Of a stretch of 64,000 nucleotides of DNA, positions 16,846 through 25,467 are shown piece after piece. Location of the stretch: assembly GCF_001758785.1 (NCBI RefSeq), contig NZ_LROM01000096.1:1-64000 (forward strand), read 5' to 3'. The stretch comes from Duganella phyllosphaerae (lineage in GTDB: Bacteria > Pseudomonadota > Gammaproteobacteria > Burkholderiales > Burkholderiaceae_D). Each line of letters starts with the position of its first letter. Position 1 is the first letter of the stretch. The notes beneath the pieces are model-generated. The model ran no database searches, was not told the origin of the DNA, and was given only the letters and a program-made list of their open reading frames with translations. The position numbers were made by a program, and so were the translations under genes.

Positions 16846-17856
16846 ATGAGCATCCGTCAACACCTGCAAGGCAAACTCGGCTTCGGCACCGCCCCGCTGG
16901 GCAATATGTACCGCGACATTCCCCCGGCCGAGGCGATCGCCACGGTCGATGCGGCCTGGGACCAGGGCATCCGTTTTTTTGACACCGCGCCGCTGTACGG
17001 CGCCGGCCTGGCCGAGATCCGCCTGGGCGAAGCGCTGGCCCGCCGCCCGCGGGACGAATACGTGTTGAGCACCAAGGTCGGCCGCGTCATCCTCGACGAA
17101 CTGGAAGACCCGGCAGCGCGCGACATGGGAGAAAAGGGGGGCTTGTTCGAATTCGGCCTGAAAAACAAGATCGTCAACGACTACAGCGCCGACGCCACGC
17201 TGCGCTCAATCGAGGCGAGCCTGCTGCGCCTCAAGACCGACCGCCTCGACATCGTCTGGGTGCACGACGTGGCGCAGGATTTCTTTGGTGACGAATGGCT
17301 GGCGCAATACGAAATCGCCCGCACCGGCGCCTTCCGCGTGCTGGACCGCCTGCGCAACGAAGGCGTGATCAAAGGCTGGGGGCTGGGCGTGAACCGCGTG
17401 GAGCCGCTCGAACTCACGCTCGACCTCGACGAACCGAAGCCGGACGGCTTCCTGCTGGCCGGCCGCTACACGCTGCTCGACCACGACCGCGCGCTGCAAC
17501 GGCTGATGCCGGCCGCCGCCGCGCAACAGGTGGACATCGTGGTCGGTGGTCCGTACAGCTCGGGCATCCTGGCCGGCGGCACGCATTTCGAATACGCCAA
17601 GGCGCCGCCTGCCATCGTCGAGAAAGTGGCGCGCCTGACTGCGCTGGCCACTGAGCACGGCATCGGCATCAAGGCCGCCGCCTTGCAGTTCTCACTGGCC
17701 CATCCGGCGGTAGCCAGCGTGATCCCCGGCGCCAGCCGTCCCGAGCGCCTGCTGGAAGACCAGGCGGCGCTGCGCCAGGTGGTACCGGCGGCGTTCTGGC
17801 AGGCTTTGCGGGAGCAGGGGCTGGTGTCGCCACACGCACCGCTGCCGGGCCAGTAA
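16846..17856 (+). CDS. Aldo/keto reductase (D-threo-aldose 1-dehydrogenase-like)
   Basis: A 336-residue NAD(P)-dependent oxidoreductase with an (alpha/beta)8 barrel. Catalytic-tetrad regions are visible: 'FFDTAPLYGAG' (Asp and Tyr), 'YVLSTKVGR' (Lys) and 'IVWVHDV' (His). The C-terminal cofactor-binding part reads 'SVIPGASRPERL'. It most resembles the aldose/fucose 1-dehydrogenase and pyridoxal dehydrogenase branch. AAGGAG precedes the ATG. It is divergent from a LysR gene. The natural substrate is unknown. Confidence 0.88.
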   Translation: MSIRQHLQGKLGFGTAPLGNMYRDIPPAEAIATVDAAWDQGIRFFDTAPLYGAGLAEIRLGEALARRPRDEYVLSTKVGRVILDELEDPAARDMGEKGGLFEFGLKNKIVNDYSADATLRSIEASLLRLKTDRLDIVWVHDVAQDFFGDEWLAQYEIARTGAFRVLDRLRNEGVIKGWGLGVNRVEPLELTLDLDEPKPDGFLLAGRYTLLDHDRALQRLMPAAAAQQVDIVVGGPYSSGILAGGTHFEYAKAPPAIVEKVARLTALATEHGIGIKAAALQFSLAHPAVASVIPGASRPERLLEDQAALRQVVPAAFWQALREQGLVSPHAPLPGQ

Positions 17857-17859
17857 GTA

Positions 17860-19092
17860 TCAATTGCGGCGCACCGTGCGAAAGCCGATGTGCGCCGCTG
17901 CCAGGTCGCGCTCCTGCGACTCGCGGGCCGAGGCGCGGTAACGCACGCAGTAATCGGGCGCGCACAGGAAGGAACCGCCCTTGATCACCATCGCGGCGTT
18001 GGCGGGGCTGGCGGGGTTGGCAGGGCGGCCAGCCGCCACGGCGGTGTCGCCATTGGCGTGCGGCTGACGGGGACCGGTATAGGGGTCCCGGGTCCACTCC
18101 CAGACATTGCCGATCATGTCGTGCAGGCCGAAGCCGTTGGGCGCGTAGCAGCCCACCGGGGCAACGCCGGCATGGCCGTCTGCGGCCACGTCGAGTTGCG
18201 GGAACGCGCCTTGCCAGTAGTTGGCGGCAGGCTTGCCTGCGGCGTCGGCGGGCGCCGTGTCGAGCTGCGCATCGCTGCGGCCGGCCTTGCCGGCGTACTC
18301 CCATTCGGCCTCGGTGGGCAGGTCGCGGCCCAGCCAGCGGGCGTAGGCCAGCGCGTCCGCCTGCGTGACCAGGGTGACCGGCAGATGGTCGCCGCTGGTG
18401 CTGACGGTTGCCGACGCGGCCGGTGCCGCCGATGCCGCCGATGCCATAGCAGCTGCTGGCGCTGGCGATGACATTGAGGCAGAAGCTGGCGCTGATGTTG
18501 ACGCCGATGCGCCAGCTTGCACCGTGCGCCATTGCGCGCCTTTTTCCAGCGTCCACCACGCGTACGGGCGTTGTTGCAACTCTTCTGCCGTGGGGACGTG
18601 GAACACCACGCCGGCGCCCTGGCGCTCCGCTTGCGTCACATAGCCGGTAGCGGCCACAAAGGCGGCGAACTGCGCTTGCGTCACTTCCGTGCGGTCGATC
18701 CAGAAGCCCGCAACGCGGGTGGCGCCGGCTTGCGCAGGCCGCTCGTCCGGGTAACCGTGCTCGCTGCCGAAGATAAAACTGCCGCCGTCCACGCGCACCA
18801 TGCCGGCGTGCGGATCGCTGCCCCAGCCGGCGGGCAGACCGCTGTAGGCAGCGCACGCTGGTTCGCTGCCGAGCCTGCTCGTCGATGCCGCGGCCAGCGC
18901 GTGGCCGACACCGATGGCGTCACCTTGACTGGTGCCGGCACCATCAGCGGTGCTATTGCCCGTGCTGTTGCCGGTGCCCGAGCCCGTGCTGGCGCCGGCA
19001 TGCCAGTCCCGCGCCAGCAACACCGCCCCGATCGCCAGCACCAGCACCAACAACACCAGGCGCCATCCCCGCACGCGCAACGCCACGCCCAT
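17860..19092 (-). CDS. Membrane-anchored formylglycine-generating enzyme (SUMF1/FGE family)
   Basis: A 410-residue enzyme that should oxidise the active-site Cys of type I sulfatases to formylglycine. The C-terminal FGE-sulfatase domain includes 'VRVDGGSFIFGSE', 'WIDRTEVTQAQFAAFV', 'LPTEAEWEYA', 'GNVWEWT' and 'KGGSFLCAPDYCVRYR'. Its Cys377-x4-Cys382 pair matches the catalytic cysteines of true FGEs. An N-terminal TM helix ('LVLLVLVLAIGAVLLA') and a Ser/Thr/Gly linker indicate a periplasmic, anchored enzyme. A roughly 40-residue Ala/Ser-rich insertion interrupts the catalytic domain. The start overlaps the sulfatase stop (TGATG), so the two are translationally coupled. Confidence 0.9.
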   Translation of the reverse strand: MGVALRVRGWRLVLLVLVLAIGAVLLARDWHAGASTGSGTGNSTGNSTADGAGTSQGDAIGVGHALAAASTSRLGSEPACAAYSGLPAGWGSDPHAGMVRVDGGSFIFGSEHGYPDERPAQAGATRVAGFWIDRTEVTQAQFAAFVAATGYVTQAERQGAGVVFHVPTAEELQQRPYAWWTLEKGAQWRTVQAGASASTSAPASASMSSPAPAAAMASAASAAPAASATVSTSGDHLPVTLVTQADALAYARWLGRDLPTEAEWEYAGKAGRSDAQLDTAPADAAGKPAANYWQGAFPQLDVAADGHAGVAPVGCYAPNGFGLHDMIGNVWEWTRDPYTGPRQPHANGDTAVAAGRPANPASPANAAMVIKGGSFLCAPDYCVRYRASARESQERDLAAAHIGFRTVRRN

Positions 19093-21032
19093 CAGTAATA
19101 TCCCTGCGGCTTCAATGGTTCCACGCCGCCCACGCGCTGCATGAATTGCTGCCACTCGCCGACCATGGTGTTGGTCAGCGCCTGGTTTTGCGCGGCGACG
19201 TCGGTGGTCTCACCGCGATCGCGGGTCAGGTCGTACAGTTGCCAGCGGCCGTCGAGCGGACCCACCGGTGGTTCGTTCCACAGCGCCTTCCACTTGCCGT
19301 CGGCGCTGATCAGGTAGGCGCGGCCGTACGACTCGTGCCCCAGCGGCCCGGTGCGCACGCTGGCGGCGCCGCCTTCGAGCAGCGGCAGCAGCGACTTGCC
19401 GGTGACCGGATAGACATTGCGGCCGTTGTACACCACCTTGCCGCGGTTGCGATCGACGCCGGCCGCATCGACCGCCGGTGGCGCGGCCTGGGTGGGCGGC
19501 GTCACGCCGGCCAGCGCCAGGAAAGTGGCGGTGTTGTCGGTAACGTGGGTGAGCGCATTGAGGTTGGGCAGCCGCGCGCTCTGGCCCGGCAGGCGCACGA
19601 TCAGCGGCGTGGCCACGCTGCCCTCGCCGGCATAGCCCTTGGTCAGGCGAAACGGCGTGGCGCTCACCTCGGCCCAGCGCAGGCCGTATTGCAGCCTGCG
19701 GGCGGCCTGGGCGCCGTTGTCGGTGCCCAGCGTGGCGTACACCGGTTCGGTGGCGTTGGCTTCGTCGGTGAGGCGGGGATCGGCGCCGCTGTCGATCGGC
19801 CAGCCCTCGGCGCCGTTATCGGACTGGAACATGATGTAGGTGTTGTCGTATTCGCCGATGTCCTTCAAATGCTGGATCAGCAGGCCGATATTGTGGTCGA
19901 GGTTATCGACCATGCCGGCGTAGATTTCCATGTAGCGCGCCTGCGCCTTCTTTTCCAGCGCGGTGAGGCTGGCCCACTTCTTGTTGACCTTGCCGGGGCC
20001 GTAATCGGTATAGCCCTGCGCCATGCCGTTGTTGGCGTTGATGTACTTTGCAGTGGCCGTATTGAAGCCGGCCGTGGCCGGGCTGCGCGCGGTGGTGTCC
20101 GGCGCGCCCGCGTACGGGGTGAAGTCGGCGGGGATGATACCGAGCTGTTTCTGGCGGGCGATGCGCGCGTCGCGCACGGCCTCGTAGCCGGCATCATACT
20201 TGCCCCTGTACTTCGACAGCCACGGCTCCGATACTTGCAGCGGCCAGTGCGGCGACGTGTAGGCTGCATAAGCGAAGAACGGCTTGCCGTCGGCCTTGTT
20301 GCGGTCGATATAGGAGATCAGGCGTTTGGTATAAAAGTCGGTCGAATAGAACGGCTCACCGCCCACGCCGCCGGGCTGGCCCGGTTGGCCCGGCTGGACG
20401 AACTTGCCGTCTTCGGTGTAGTTGGTCGAGCCTTCGCGCTCGTGCGCAAAGTGGTTGGCGGCGGCGCCCGCCAGCAGCGCGTAGCTGTGCTCGAAGCCCC
20501 ACTGGTCGGGCGTCTTGCCGGCGGTGGTGACGGCGCCGCCGGCAATGGCGGAACCCAAGTGCCATTTGCCGGCCATATACGTGTGGTAGCCGGCGTCGCG
20601 CAGCAGCTGCACGAACGATAGCGAGCTCTCGTTGAGGAAGCCCTCGTAGCCGGGCAGGCCGCGCCGCTCGTCGTTGGGTGCGCCCATGTGGCCTTCGCCC
20701 ACCAGGTGGTGGTCGGTGCCGGACACCAGCATCGCACGCGTGATGGCGCAGACGGTGCCGGTGTGATGGTTGGTGAGCAGGCGGCCTTGTTTGACCAGCG
20801 CGTCCAGGTTGGGCGTGTCGATCTCGCCGCCGAAGGCGCCGATGTCCGAATAGCCGAGGTCGTCGGCCATGATGTACAGGATGTTGGGTTTTTTGCCAGC
20901 CGCGCTTGGGGCTGCGGAGGACAAGGGTTCCTTGGCCGATTCGGCGCAGCCAGCGAGCATCACGGCGCTGGTGACGGAGACAGCGATCAGGGTTCGTTGC
21001 GCGGTGCGCAGCAGGCGGGCAGGGCGAGACAT
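19092..21032 (-). CDS. Lipoprotein arylsulfatase-type sulfatase
   Basis: A 646-residue alkaline-phosphatase-superfamily sulfatase, close in layout to Pseudomonas arylsulfatase. The lipobox 'MLAGC' predicts a periplasm-facing lipoprotein. Metal and active-site motifs are 'NILYIMADDLGYSDIGAFGG', 'CAITRAMLVSGTDHH', 'YMAGKWHLG', 'SPHWPL' and 'QSDNGAEG'. The sulfatase signature is Cys95-Ala-Ile-Thr-Arg99, so the usual Pro of C-x-P-x-R is Ile. The ATG at 21032 follows AAGGA. The downstream FGE gene is coupled by TGATG, strongly implying the Cys is converted to formylglycine. The sulfate-ester substrate is unknown. Confidence 0.92.
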   Translation of the reverse strand: MSRPARLLRTAQRTLIAVSVTSAVMLAGCAESAKEPLSSAAPSAAGKKPNILYIMADDLGYSDIGAFGGEIDTPNLDALVKQGRLLTNHHTGTVCAITRAMLVSGTDHHLVGEGHMGAPNDERRGLPGYEGFLNESSLSFVQLLRDAGYHTYMAGKWHLGSAIAGGAVTTAGKTPDQWGFEHSYALLAGAAANHFAHEREGSTNYTEDGKFVQPGQPGQPGGVGGEPFYSTDFYTKRLISYIDRNKADGKPFFAYAAYTSPHWPLQVSEPWLSKYRGKYDAGYEAVRDARIARQKQLGIIPADFTPYAGAPDTTARSPATAGFNTATAKYINANNGMAQGYTDYGPGKVNKKWASLTALEKKAQARYMEIYAGMVDNLDHNIGLLIQHLKDIGEYDNTYIMFQSDNGAEGWPIDSGADPRLTDEANATEPVYATLGTDNGAQAARRLQYGLRWAEVSATPFRLTKGYAGEGSVATPLIVRLPGQSARLPNLNALTHVTDNTATFLALAGVTPPTQAAPPAVDAAGVDRNRGKVVYNGRNVYPVTGKSLLPLLEGGAASVRTGPLGHESYGRAYLISADGKWKALWNEPPVGPLDGRWQLYDLTRDRGETTDVAAQNQALTNTMVGEWQQFMQRVGGVEPLKPQGYY

Positions 21033-21132
21033 GGTATTCCTTGCGGACACGAGATCCGCAAAGAATAAATGTTATCGGCAAGGCCAGGAACGAAGCATTT
21101 CGCGTTAGGTCATGCGATTTTTGAAACGACGA

Positions 21133-21573
21133 TCAGTCCTTCAGATCGGCCGGCACCTTGCCGCCGTTTTCGGCCAGCTTGTTCATCACCTGGCGGTGCA
21201 GCCAGATGTTCATGGCGGCCGAGTCGCCGGTGTCGCCGCTGTAATGCAGCTCCTGCGCCAGGTCCTTGCGCGCCTGCAGGCTGCTGTCGAGGTCCAGCAG
21301 CTTCAGCAGGTCGACGATCGAGGTACGCCAGTTGAGCGGCTGCCCGGCTTGCTGGGCCTTGCCGTTGAGGATGGACTCCACGTCCACCTCGGACAGGTGC
21401 ACGCTAGCTGGCGCTGCGGTGGTGTCTGCCGCAGGCACGTTCGATGCTGCAGGTGCGGCCGGCACGGCGGCCGGGTTGGCGGGCGCCGGCACCGTGGTGC
21501 CTTGCGGCGCCTGGGCGATGGCCGGGTGCGAGGCCGGGAAGATTTTGTGGAAGATGTTGCTCAGCATGCCCAT
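21133..21573 (-). CDS. DUF3597 family protein
   Basis: A 146-residue protein with the DUF3597 core: 'LNWRTSIVDLLKLLDLDSSL', 'ARKDLAQELHY' and 'MNIWLHRQVMNKLAENGGKV'. It is preceded by a Pro/Ala-rich linker and an N-terminal 'MLSNIFHKIFP' helix. The function is unknown; the C-terminal domain resembles small putative peptidoglycan- or phage-associated folds. AGGAG precedes the ATG. The sulfatase starts 100 bases downstream on the same strand, so cotranscription is possible. Confidence 0.85.
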   Translation of the reverse strand: MGMLSNIFHKIFPASHPAIAQAPQGTTVPAPANPAAVPAAPAASNVPAADTTAAPASVHLSEVDVESILNGKAQQAGQPLNWRTSIVDLLKLLDLDSSLQARKDLAQELHYSGDTGDSAAMNIWLHRQVMNKLAENGGKVPADLKD

Positions 21574-21677
21574 GTGGGATCTCCTGTGGGGTGGGTCAAA
21601 AGATTGAGCATACGGGTTTGGGGCGGGGGGGCTGTGCGCGAGCTAACGGCGTCGGCACCGCGCTGCCGCACTGCGGC

Positions 21678-21683
21678 TATACT
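21678..21683 (+). promoter_or_regulatory. -10 element next to the MFS start codon
   Basis: TATACT lies only eight bases before the ATG at 21692, and no Shine-Dalgarno sequence lies between them. The transcript could be leaderless. Confidence 0.4.
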
Positions 21684-21691
21684 CGCACCCC

Positions 21692-22966
21692 ATGAAAAAA
21701 ACCTATAACGAGACCCCCCCCCGCATCCTGCGCCGCCAGCAGCTCTCGCTGGTGCTGCTGGTCGTCTGCGGCGTGATCAACTACCTCGACCGCGCCACGC
21801 TGGCGGTCGCCAACGAATACATCCGCGCCGACCTGGGCCTGTCGCTGGGGCAGATGGGGCTGCTGCTGTCGGCGTTCTCATGGAGCTATGCGCTATGCCA
21901 GTTGCCGGTGGGCGCGCTGGTGGACAAGGTCGGGCCGCGCTGGCTGCTCGGCGGCGGCCTGGTGGTGTGGTCGCTGGCGCAGGCGGCCGGTGGATTTGCG
22001 GCCACGTTCGGCTACTTCGTGCTGGCGCGCATTGCACTCGGCATTGGCGAGGCGCCGCAGTTTCCGGCAGCGGCGCGCGTGGTGAGCAACTGGTTCCCGG
22101 CGCGCGCGCGTGGCACGCCGACGGGCATCTACAACTCGGCCTCGCCGCTGGGCGTGGCGCTGGCGCCGCTGGTGCTCGCGCCATTGATCATTGCCACCAG
22201 CTGGCACTGGGCCTTCTTCATCACCGGCGCCATGGGCCTGGTGGCGGCCGTGGTGTGGGTGGCGCTGTACCGCGACCCGGTGCGCGCGGACATGACGGCC
22301 GAGGAAAAGGCTTATCTCGAAGTGGAGGAGATAAGCACTGCGGCGCCCAAGGCCGGCTTTGCCTCGTGGCTGGCGCTGTTCCGCTACCGCGTGACCTGGG
22401 GCATGATGCTCGGCTTCTTCGGCTCGGTGTACCTGAACTGGGTCTACCTGACCTGGCTGCCCGGCTACCTGCGCACCGAGCGCCACATGGACCTGGCCTA
22501 TGCGGGACTGGCAGCGTCGGTACCGTTCATGTGCGGCTTTGCCGGCGCGCTGATCGCCGGCTGGGCCTCGGACCGGGTGGCGCGCGCGGCCGCCTCGCCG
22601 GTCACGGGCCGGCGCAACGCGGTGGTGGTGGCCACCCTGGGCATGGTGGTGTTTACCATTCCGGCGGCGCTGGTGGACAGCAATGTCGTCGCGGTGGCGT
22701 GCATCTCGATCGTGATTTTCCTGGCCAACGCCTCGTCGGCGTGCGCGTGGTCGTTGGCCACCGTGGCGGCGCCACCCAGCCGAGTGGCCTCGCTCGGTGC
22801 GCTGCAAAACTTCGGCGGCTTCCTCGGCGGCGCGCTGGCGCCTATCCTCACCGGCTACATCGCGCAAACCTGGTCGTTCGTGCCGGCGCTGCTGGCGGGG
22901 GCGGGGATTGCGTTCATGGGGGCGATGTCGTATCTGTTTTTGGTGACCAAGCCGATTCCTGAGTAA
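21692..22966 (+). CDS. MFS transporter, anion:cation symporter-like
   Basis: A 424-residue, 12-TM major facilitator resembling the ACS family (galactonate, glucarate and hexuronate transporters). It has 'GVINYLDRATLAVANEYI' in TM1, 'GALVDKVGPRWLLGGG' as the A-motif loop 2-3, 'GIGEAPQFPAAARVVSNWFP' and 'GWASDR' after TM8. Sugar-acid transport is the family expectation, but there is no catabolic neighbour to identify the substrate. It is divergent from the DUF3597 gene. Confidence 0.88.
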   Translation: MKKTYNETPPRILRRQQLSLVLLVVCGVINYLDRATLAVANEYIRADLGLSLGQMGLLLSAFSWSYALCQLPVGALVDKVGPRWLLGGGLVVWSLAQAAGGFAATFGYFVLARIALGIGEAPQFPAAARVVSNWFPARARGTPTGIYNSASPLGVALAPLVLAPLIIATSWHWAFFITGAMGLVAAVVWVALYRDPVRADMTAEEKAYLEVEEISTAAPKAGFASWLALFRYRVTWGMMLGFFGSVYLNWVYLTWLPGYLRTERHMDLAYAGLAASVPFMCGFAGALIAGWASDRVARAAASPVTGRRNAVVVATLGMVVFTIPAALVDSNVVAVACISIVIFLANASSACAWSLATVAAPPSRVASLGALQNFGGFLGGALAPILTGYIAQTWSFVPALLAGAGIAFMGAMSYLFLVTKPIPE

Positions 22967-23112
22967 TTACCCACGTCGGCCGGCAGCGGCTTCAGTTTTC
23001 ACCCACCGACCGCAGCGTATGCACGGGTTGGCGCATGCGACTGGACCTCGGTGCGGCGACCGCTTACTGTGTGGGGACGCATGCGGTATGCGCGCAGACT
23101 CACCGGCGAGAG

Positions 23113-23580
23113 TTATTTCAGGCGTGTAAGCGTCGGCTTCGATTTGAAGGCGGTGAACTTCGGTCGAATGTTCGTCACTATTCCGTTCGTGGAGTCATAG
23201 TCGTACGGGATGTGAACGTCAATGCCCTCCCACCGGAAGTCCTTTGGGTTACGCGTGACGATGGGAATTTTGTAGGCGGCGGCGGTGGCTCCTATGATCG
23301 CGTCGGGCAACTTGACTTTCGGGCCTGTGACCAGACTGCTACCGCGAATCTCGATGGCGTGCTCCATCACCATCTGGTCGATCTGGATGACCTGGAATTC
23401 TGCCAGCACCACGTCAAGAATCGGCGCCTCGTGCGGACGCAACTTCTGACCAGCGCGCAGCTCCATGTAGGTGATGGCGCTAATAGCGGGAAAATCGTAA
23501 CTGGAAAGCTCAATGGTTGCCTGTTTGCAGCCACCGAGCATGTCGATAAAGATATTGGTATCGAAGAGGATCAATGCCAT
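23113..23580 (-). CDS. vapC: PIN-domain toxin, VapC-like
   Basis: A 155-residue PIN ribonuclease with four acidic residues in the expected places: Asp7 ('LFDTN'), Glu40 ('TYMELR'), Asp93 ('LPDAIIGATA') and Asp114 ('NPKDF'). VapC toxins cleave tRNA or rRNA. The start overlaps the antitoxin end by 10 bases, the typical antitoxin-first arrangement. GC looks lower than in the flanks, which suits a horizontally acquired module. Confidence 0.87.
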   Translation of the reverse strand: MALILFDTNIFIDMLGGCKQATIELSSYDFPAISAITYMELRAGQKLRPHEAPILDVVLAEFQVIQIDQMVMEHAIEIRGSSLVTGPKVKLPDAIIGATAAAYKIPIVTRNPKDFRWEGIDVHIPYDYDSTNGIVTNIRPKFTAFKSKPTLTRLK

Positions 23581-23777
23581 TCAGACCTCAGTTGTTCCTG
23601 GGCCTCAACACCATCTTTCGGTATATCGGTACGGTCTTTCCACAGCCCTTCAGCAGCCCGCAAGGCAAGAAAACGCCTTTCGCGGGCTGCAACCAAGGGG
23701 TCAGGAGAATTCAGCGTCGGCGCCGGTGCGATGGGTTCGCAGTCGTCAGCGCCCACTTCTTTCATTAACGTGCTCAT
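23571..23777 (-). CDS. Antitoxin partner of the PIN toxin
   Basis: A 68-residue acidic protein upstream of, and overlapping, the VapC-like toxin. Its C-terminal helix ('AARERRFLALRAAEGLWKDR') resembles the toxin-wrapping region of VapB-type antitoxins. No N-terminal AbrB or RHH DNA-binding domain is obvious, so the subclass is uncertain. AAGGAGG lies upstream with good spacing. Confidence 0.75.
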   Translation of the reverse strand: MSTLMKEVGADDCEPIAPAPTLNSPDPLVAARERRFLALRAAEGLWKDRTDIPKDGVEAQEQLRSEWH

Positions 23778-24076
23778 TGCACACCTCCTTACTCGATGCG
23801 GTCAATACGACCAGTTTAGCGTATTCGCTTCAGACTGTCGCGACATCGACAGACGTCAGACGCTGCGAACTGTGAAAGTTCAGACAGTGTAACCATCTGC
23901 ACCACCGAGGTCTCGACCAGGCGACGAACTGTCGTCATCGGGTCATGGAATGCGACCAGGATGCCGCCAACGCGGCCCCGCCCGCGAAGGGCGCCGTAGC
24001 TCGAGCCCAGTCTGCTCATGTACACTCGGCAAGTCCGCGTCGTGCCTGGCGCTCCAGTCGATCAGAATGGAATGTT
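23778..24076. other. Gap between the toxin-antitoxin pair and the hydrolase
   Basis: 299 bases with no supported gene. An inverted repeat (23800-23812) lies just upstream of the antitoxin. The rest contains no recognisable promoter or repeat. It may be the edge of the acquired module. Confidence 0.4.
23800..23812. promoter_or_regulatory. Candidate toxin-antitoxin operator
   Basis: Inverted repeat GGTC-AATAC-GACC, 23 bases before the antitoxin ATG. Toxin-antitoxin complexes usually autoregulate at such sites, but the arms are only four bases. Confidence 0.3.
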
Positions 24077-25393
24077 ATGAGACTGTCTTTTCCGTGCGCA
24101 CTTGCCGTCGCCGCGCTGACCATCGGCTGCACCGCCATGGCCCGCGCCACCCCGTCCGGACCGGAAGGCGCCGCGTCCATGGCCCCGGTTGCCGCTGCGT
24201 GCGAGACGGGCATTTTCCGGAAGGACGGCGCCAGCTTCATCGCCATCACCAGGAGCAACAAAGGATACGACTACAGCTTCAGCGACGGCACCCTCGGCAA
24301 TGCCAACGATGCCAGTGCTGTGGTCGCATGCGGCGCGGGCGCGGGCGCGGTGCGGGTTCGGGGGCAGGATAACTGGGCCAAGGTTGCCGTCGCCGAAACC
24401 AATACGGTGTTCGTATCGGACGGCGTGATGCTGGCTGGACGTTTGATGGCGCCGCCGGGTGCGGACGCGCACACACCCCTGGTCGTGATTGCACATGGTT
24501 CCGAAGAGGGCGGCTGGATAGACCGGGCGCGCGATCCGTATCAGATGGTGGGCCGGGGCATTGCTGTTTTCGTCTATGACAAGCGCGGCACCGGATTGTC
24601 CAAGGGCGCGTACACGCAGAATTTACCGCAACTGGGCAACGACCTGGTGGCGGCAGCGCAGGAAGCCAAGCGGCTGGCGCGAGACCAGTACGGCGGCTAC
24701 GGCCGCTTCGGCCTGTTCGGCCTGAGCCAGGGAGGTTGGGTGGCGCCGCTGGCGGCGGTACGCGCCAAGGCAGAGTTCATCGGCATCGGCTATGGCCTGG
24801 CGGTCGATATCGCCGAGCAGGATGCCGCCCAGGTCAGCCTCGAGCTGCGCGAGCGCGGCTTGGGTGAGGACGTGGTCGCCAAGGGACGCATGCTGAGCGA
24901 CACGACTGCCAGGCTGGTGAAATCGGGCTACAAGGATGGCGTCGATGAGCTGGCGGCAGCGCAAGCCCAGTTCGGCAAGGAGCGCTGGTTTGCGCGCATC
25001 AAGGGCGGCTACACGGGCGTGGTGCTGGGGATGTCAGTCGACGATCTGCGCAACCGGGGGATACCGCACCTCGACAAACTGGGCGTGGACTGGTCGCTCG
25101 AACCGGTGCAGATCCTGGCCGGGATCGATATTCCGCAACTGTGGGCGTTTGCCGGCGAAGACCGGCAGGCGCCGATTGCGCTGACCCTCGAGCGCCTGTC
25201 CGCATTGCGCAAACAGGGCAAAGACATCTCCATCTATATCTTCCCCGATACCGAACACGGCATGTGGAATTACGTCCAGGCGGCGGACCTGTCGCGCAAG
25301 CACACGCGCATCGCCGCCGGGTTCTACGATCTCATGGCCGATTGGGCGCGTGGTGGTGTCGAGGGGCGCTATGGCAAGGCCGAGCGCCGGTGA
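24077..25393 (+). CDS. Secreted alpha/beta hydrolase
   Basis: A 438-residue protein with an N-terminal signal peptide (cleavage probably after 'AMARA'; the Cys in 'LTIGC' is a poor lipobox). After a ~75-residue N-terminal domain comes an alpha/beta-hydrolase fold. The oxyanion region is 'VVIAHGSEEGG', the nucleophile elbow 'GLSQGG', and the Asp and His of the triad are in 'FAGEDRQ' and 'DTEHGMW'. It is probably a periplasmic esterase or peptidase of the dienelactone-hydrolase-like group. The ATG at 24077 sits directly before the signal peptide. The substrate is unknown. Confidence 0.85.
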   Translation: MRLSFPCALAVAALTIGCTAMARATPSGPEGAASMAPVAAACETGIFRKDGASFIAITRSNKGYDYSFSDGTLGNANDASAVVACGAGAGAVRVRGQDNWAKVAVAETNTVFVSDGVMLAGRLMAPPGADAHTPLVVIAHGSEEGGWIDRARDPYQMVGRGIAVFVYDKRGTGLSKGAYTQNLPQLGNDLVAAAQEAKRLARDQYGGYGRFGLFGLSQGGWVAPLAAVRAKAEFIGIGYGLAVDIAEQDAAQVSLELRERGLGEDVVAKGRMLSDTTARLVKSGYKDGVDELAAAQAQFGKERWFARIKGGYTGVVLGMSVDDLRNRGIPHLDKLGVDWSLEPVQILAGIDIPQLWAFAGEDRQAPIALTLERLSALRKQGKDISIYIFPDTEHGMWNYVQAADLSRKHTRIAAGFYDLMADWARGGVEGRYGKAERR

Positions 25394-25467
25394 GTGGGGT
25401 AGCGCTTGCCGGGCATCAGGCTCGGATCGTGCTGCTGTACGAATAACCGCCCGAGTGCCCCGCCCGC

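Noticed and set aside
23816-24025. 69-codon minus-strand frame between the antitoxin and the hydrolase
   Set aside because: No ribosome-binding site, no recognisable domain and unlike neighbouring codon use. It is left as unassigned spacer.
25394-25467. glmS ribozyme or other RNA element near glmS
   Set aside because: A glmS ribozyme would lie in the 5' leader (27298 onward) and occurs mainly in Gram-positives. Neither side of glmS shows a matching core, only Lrp-like boxes upstream.
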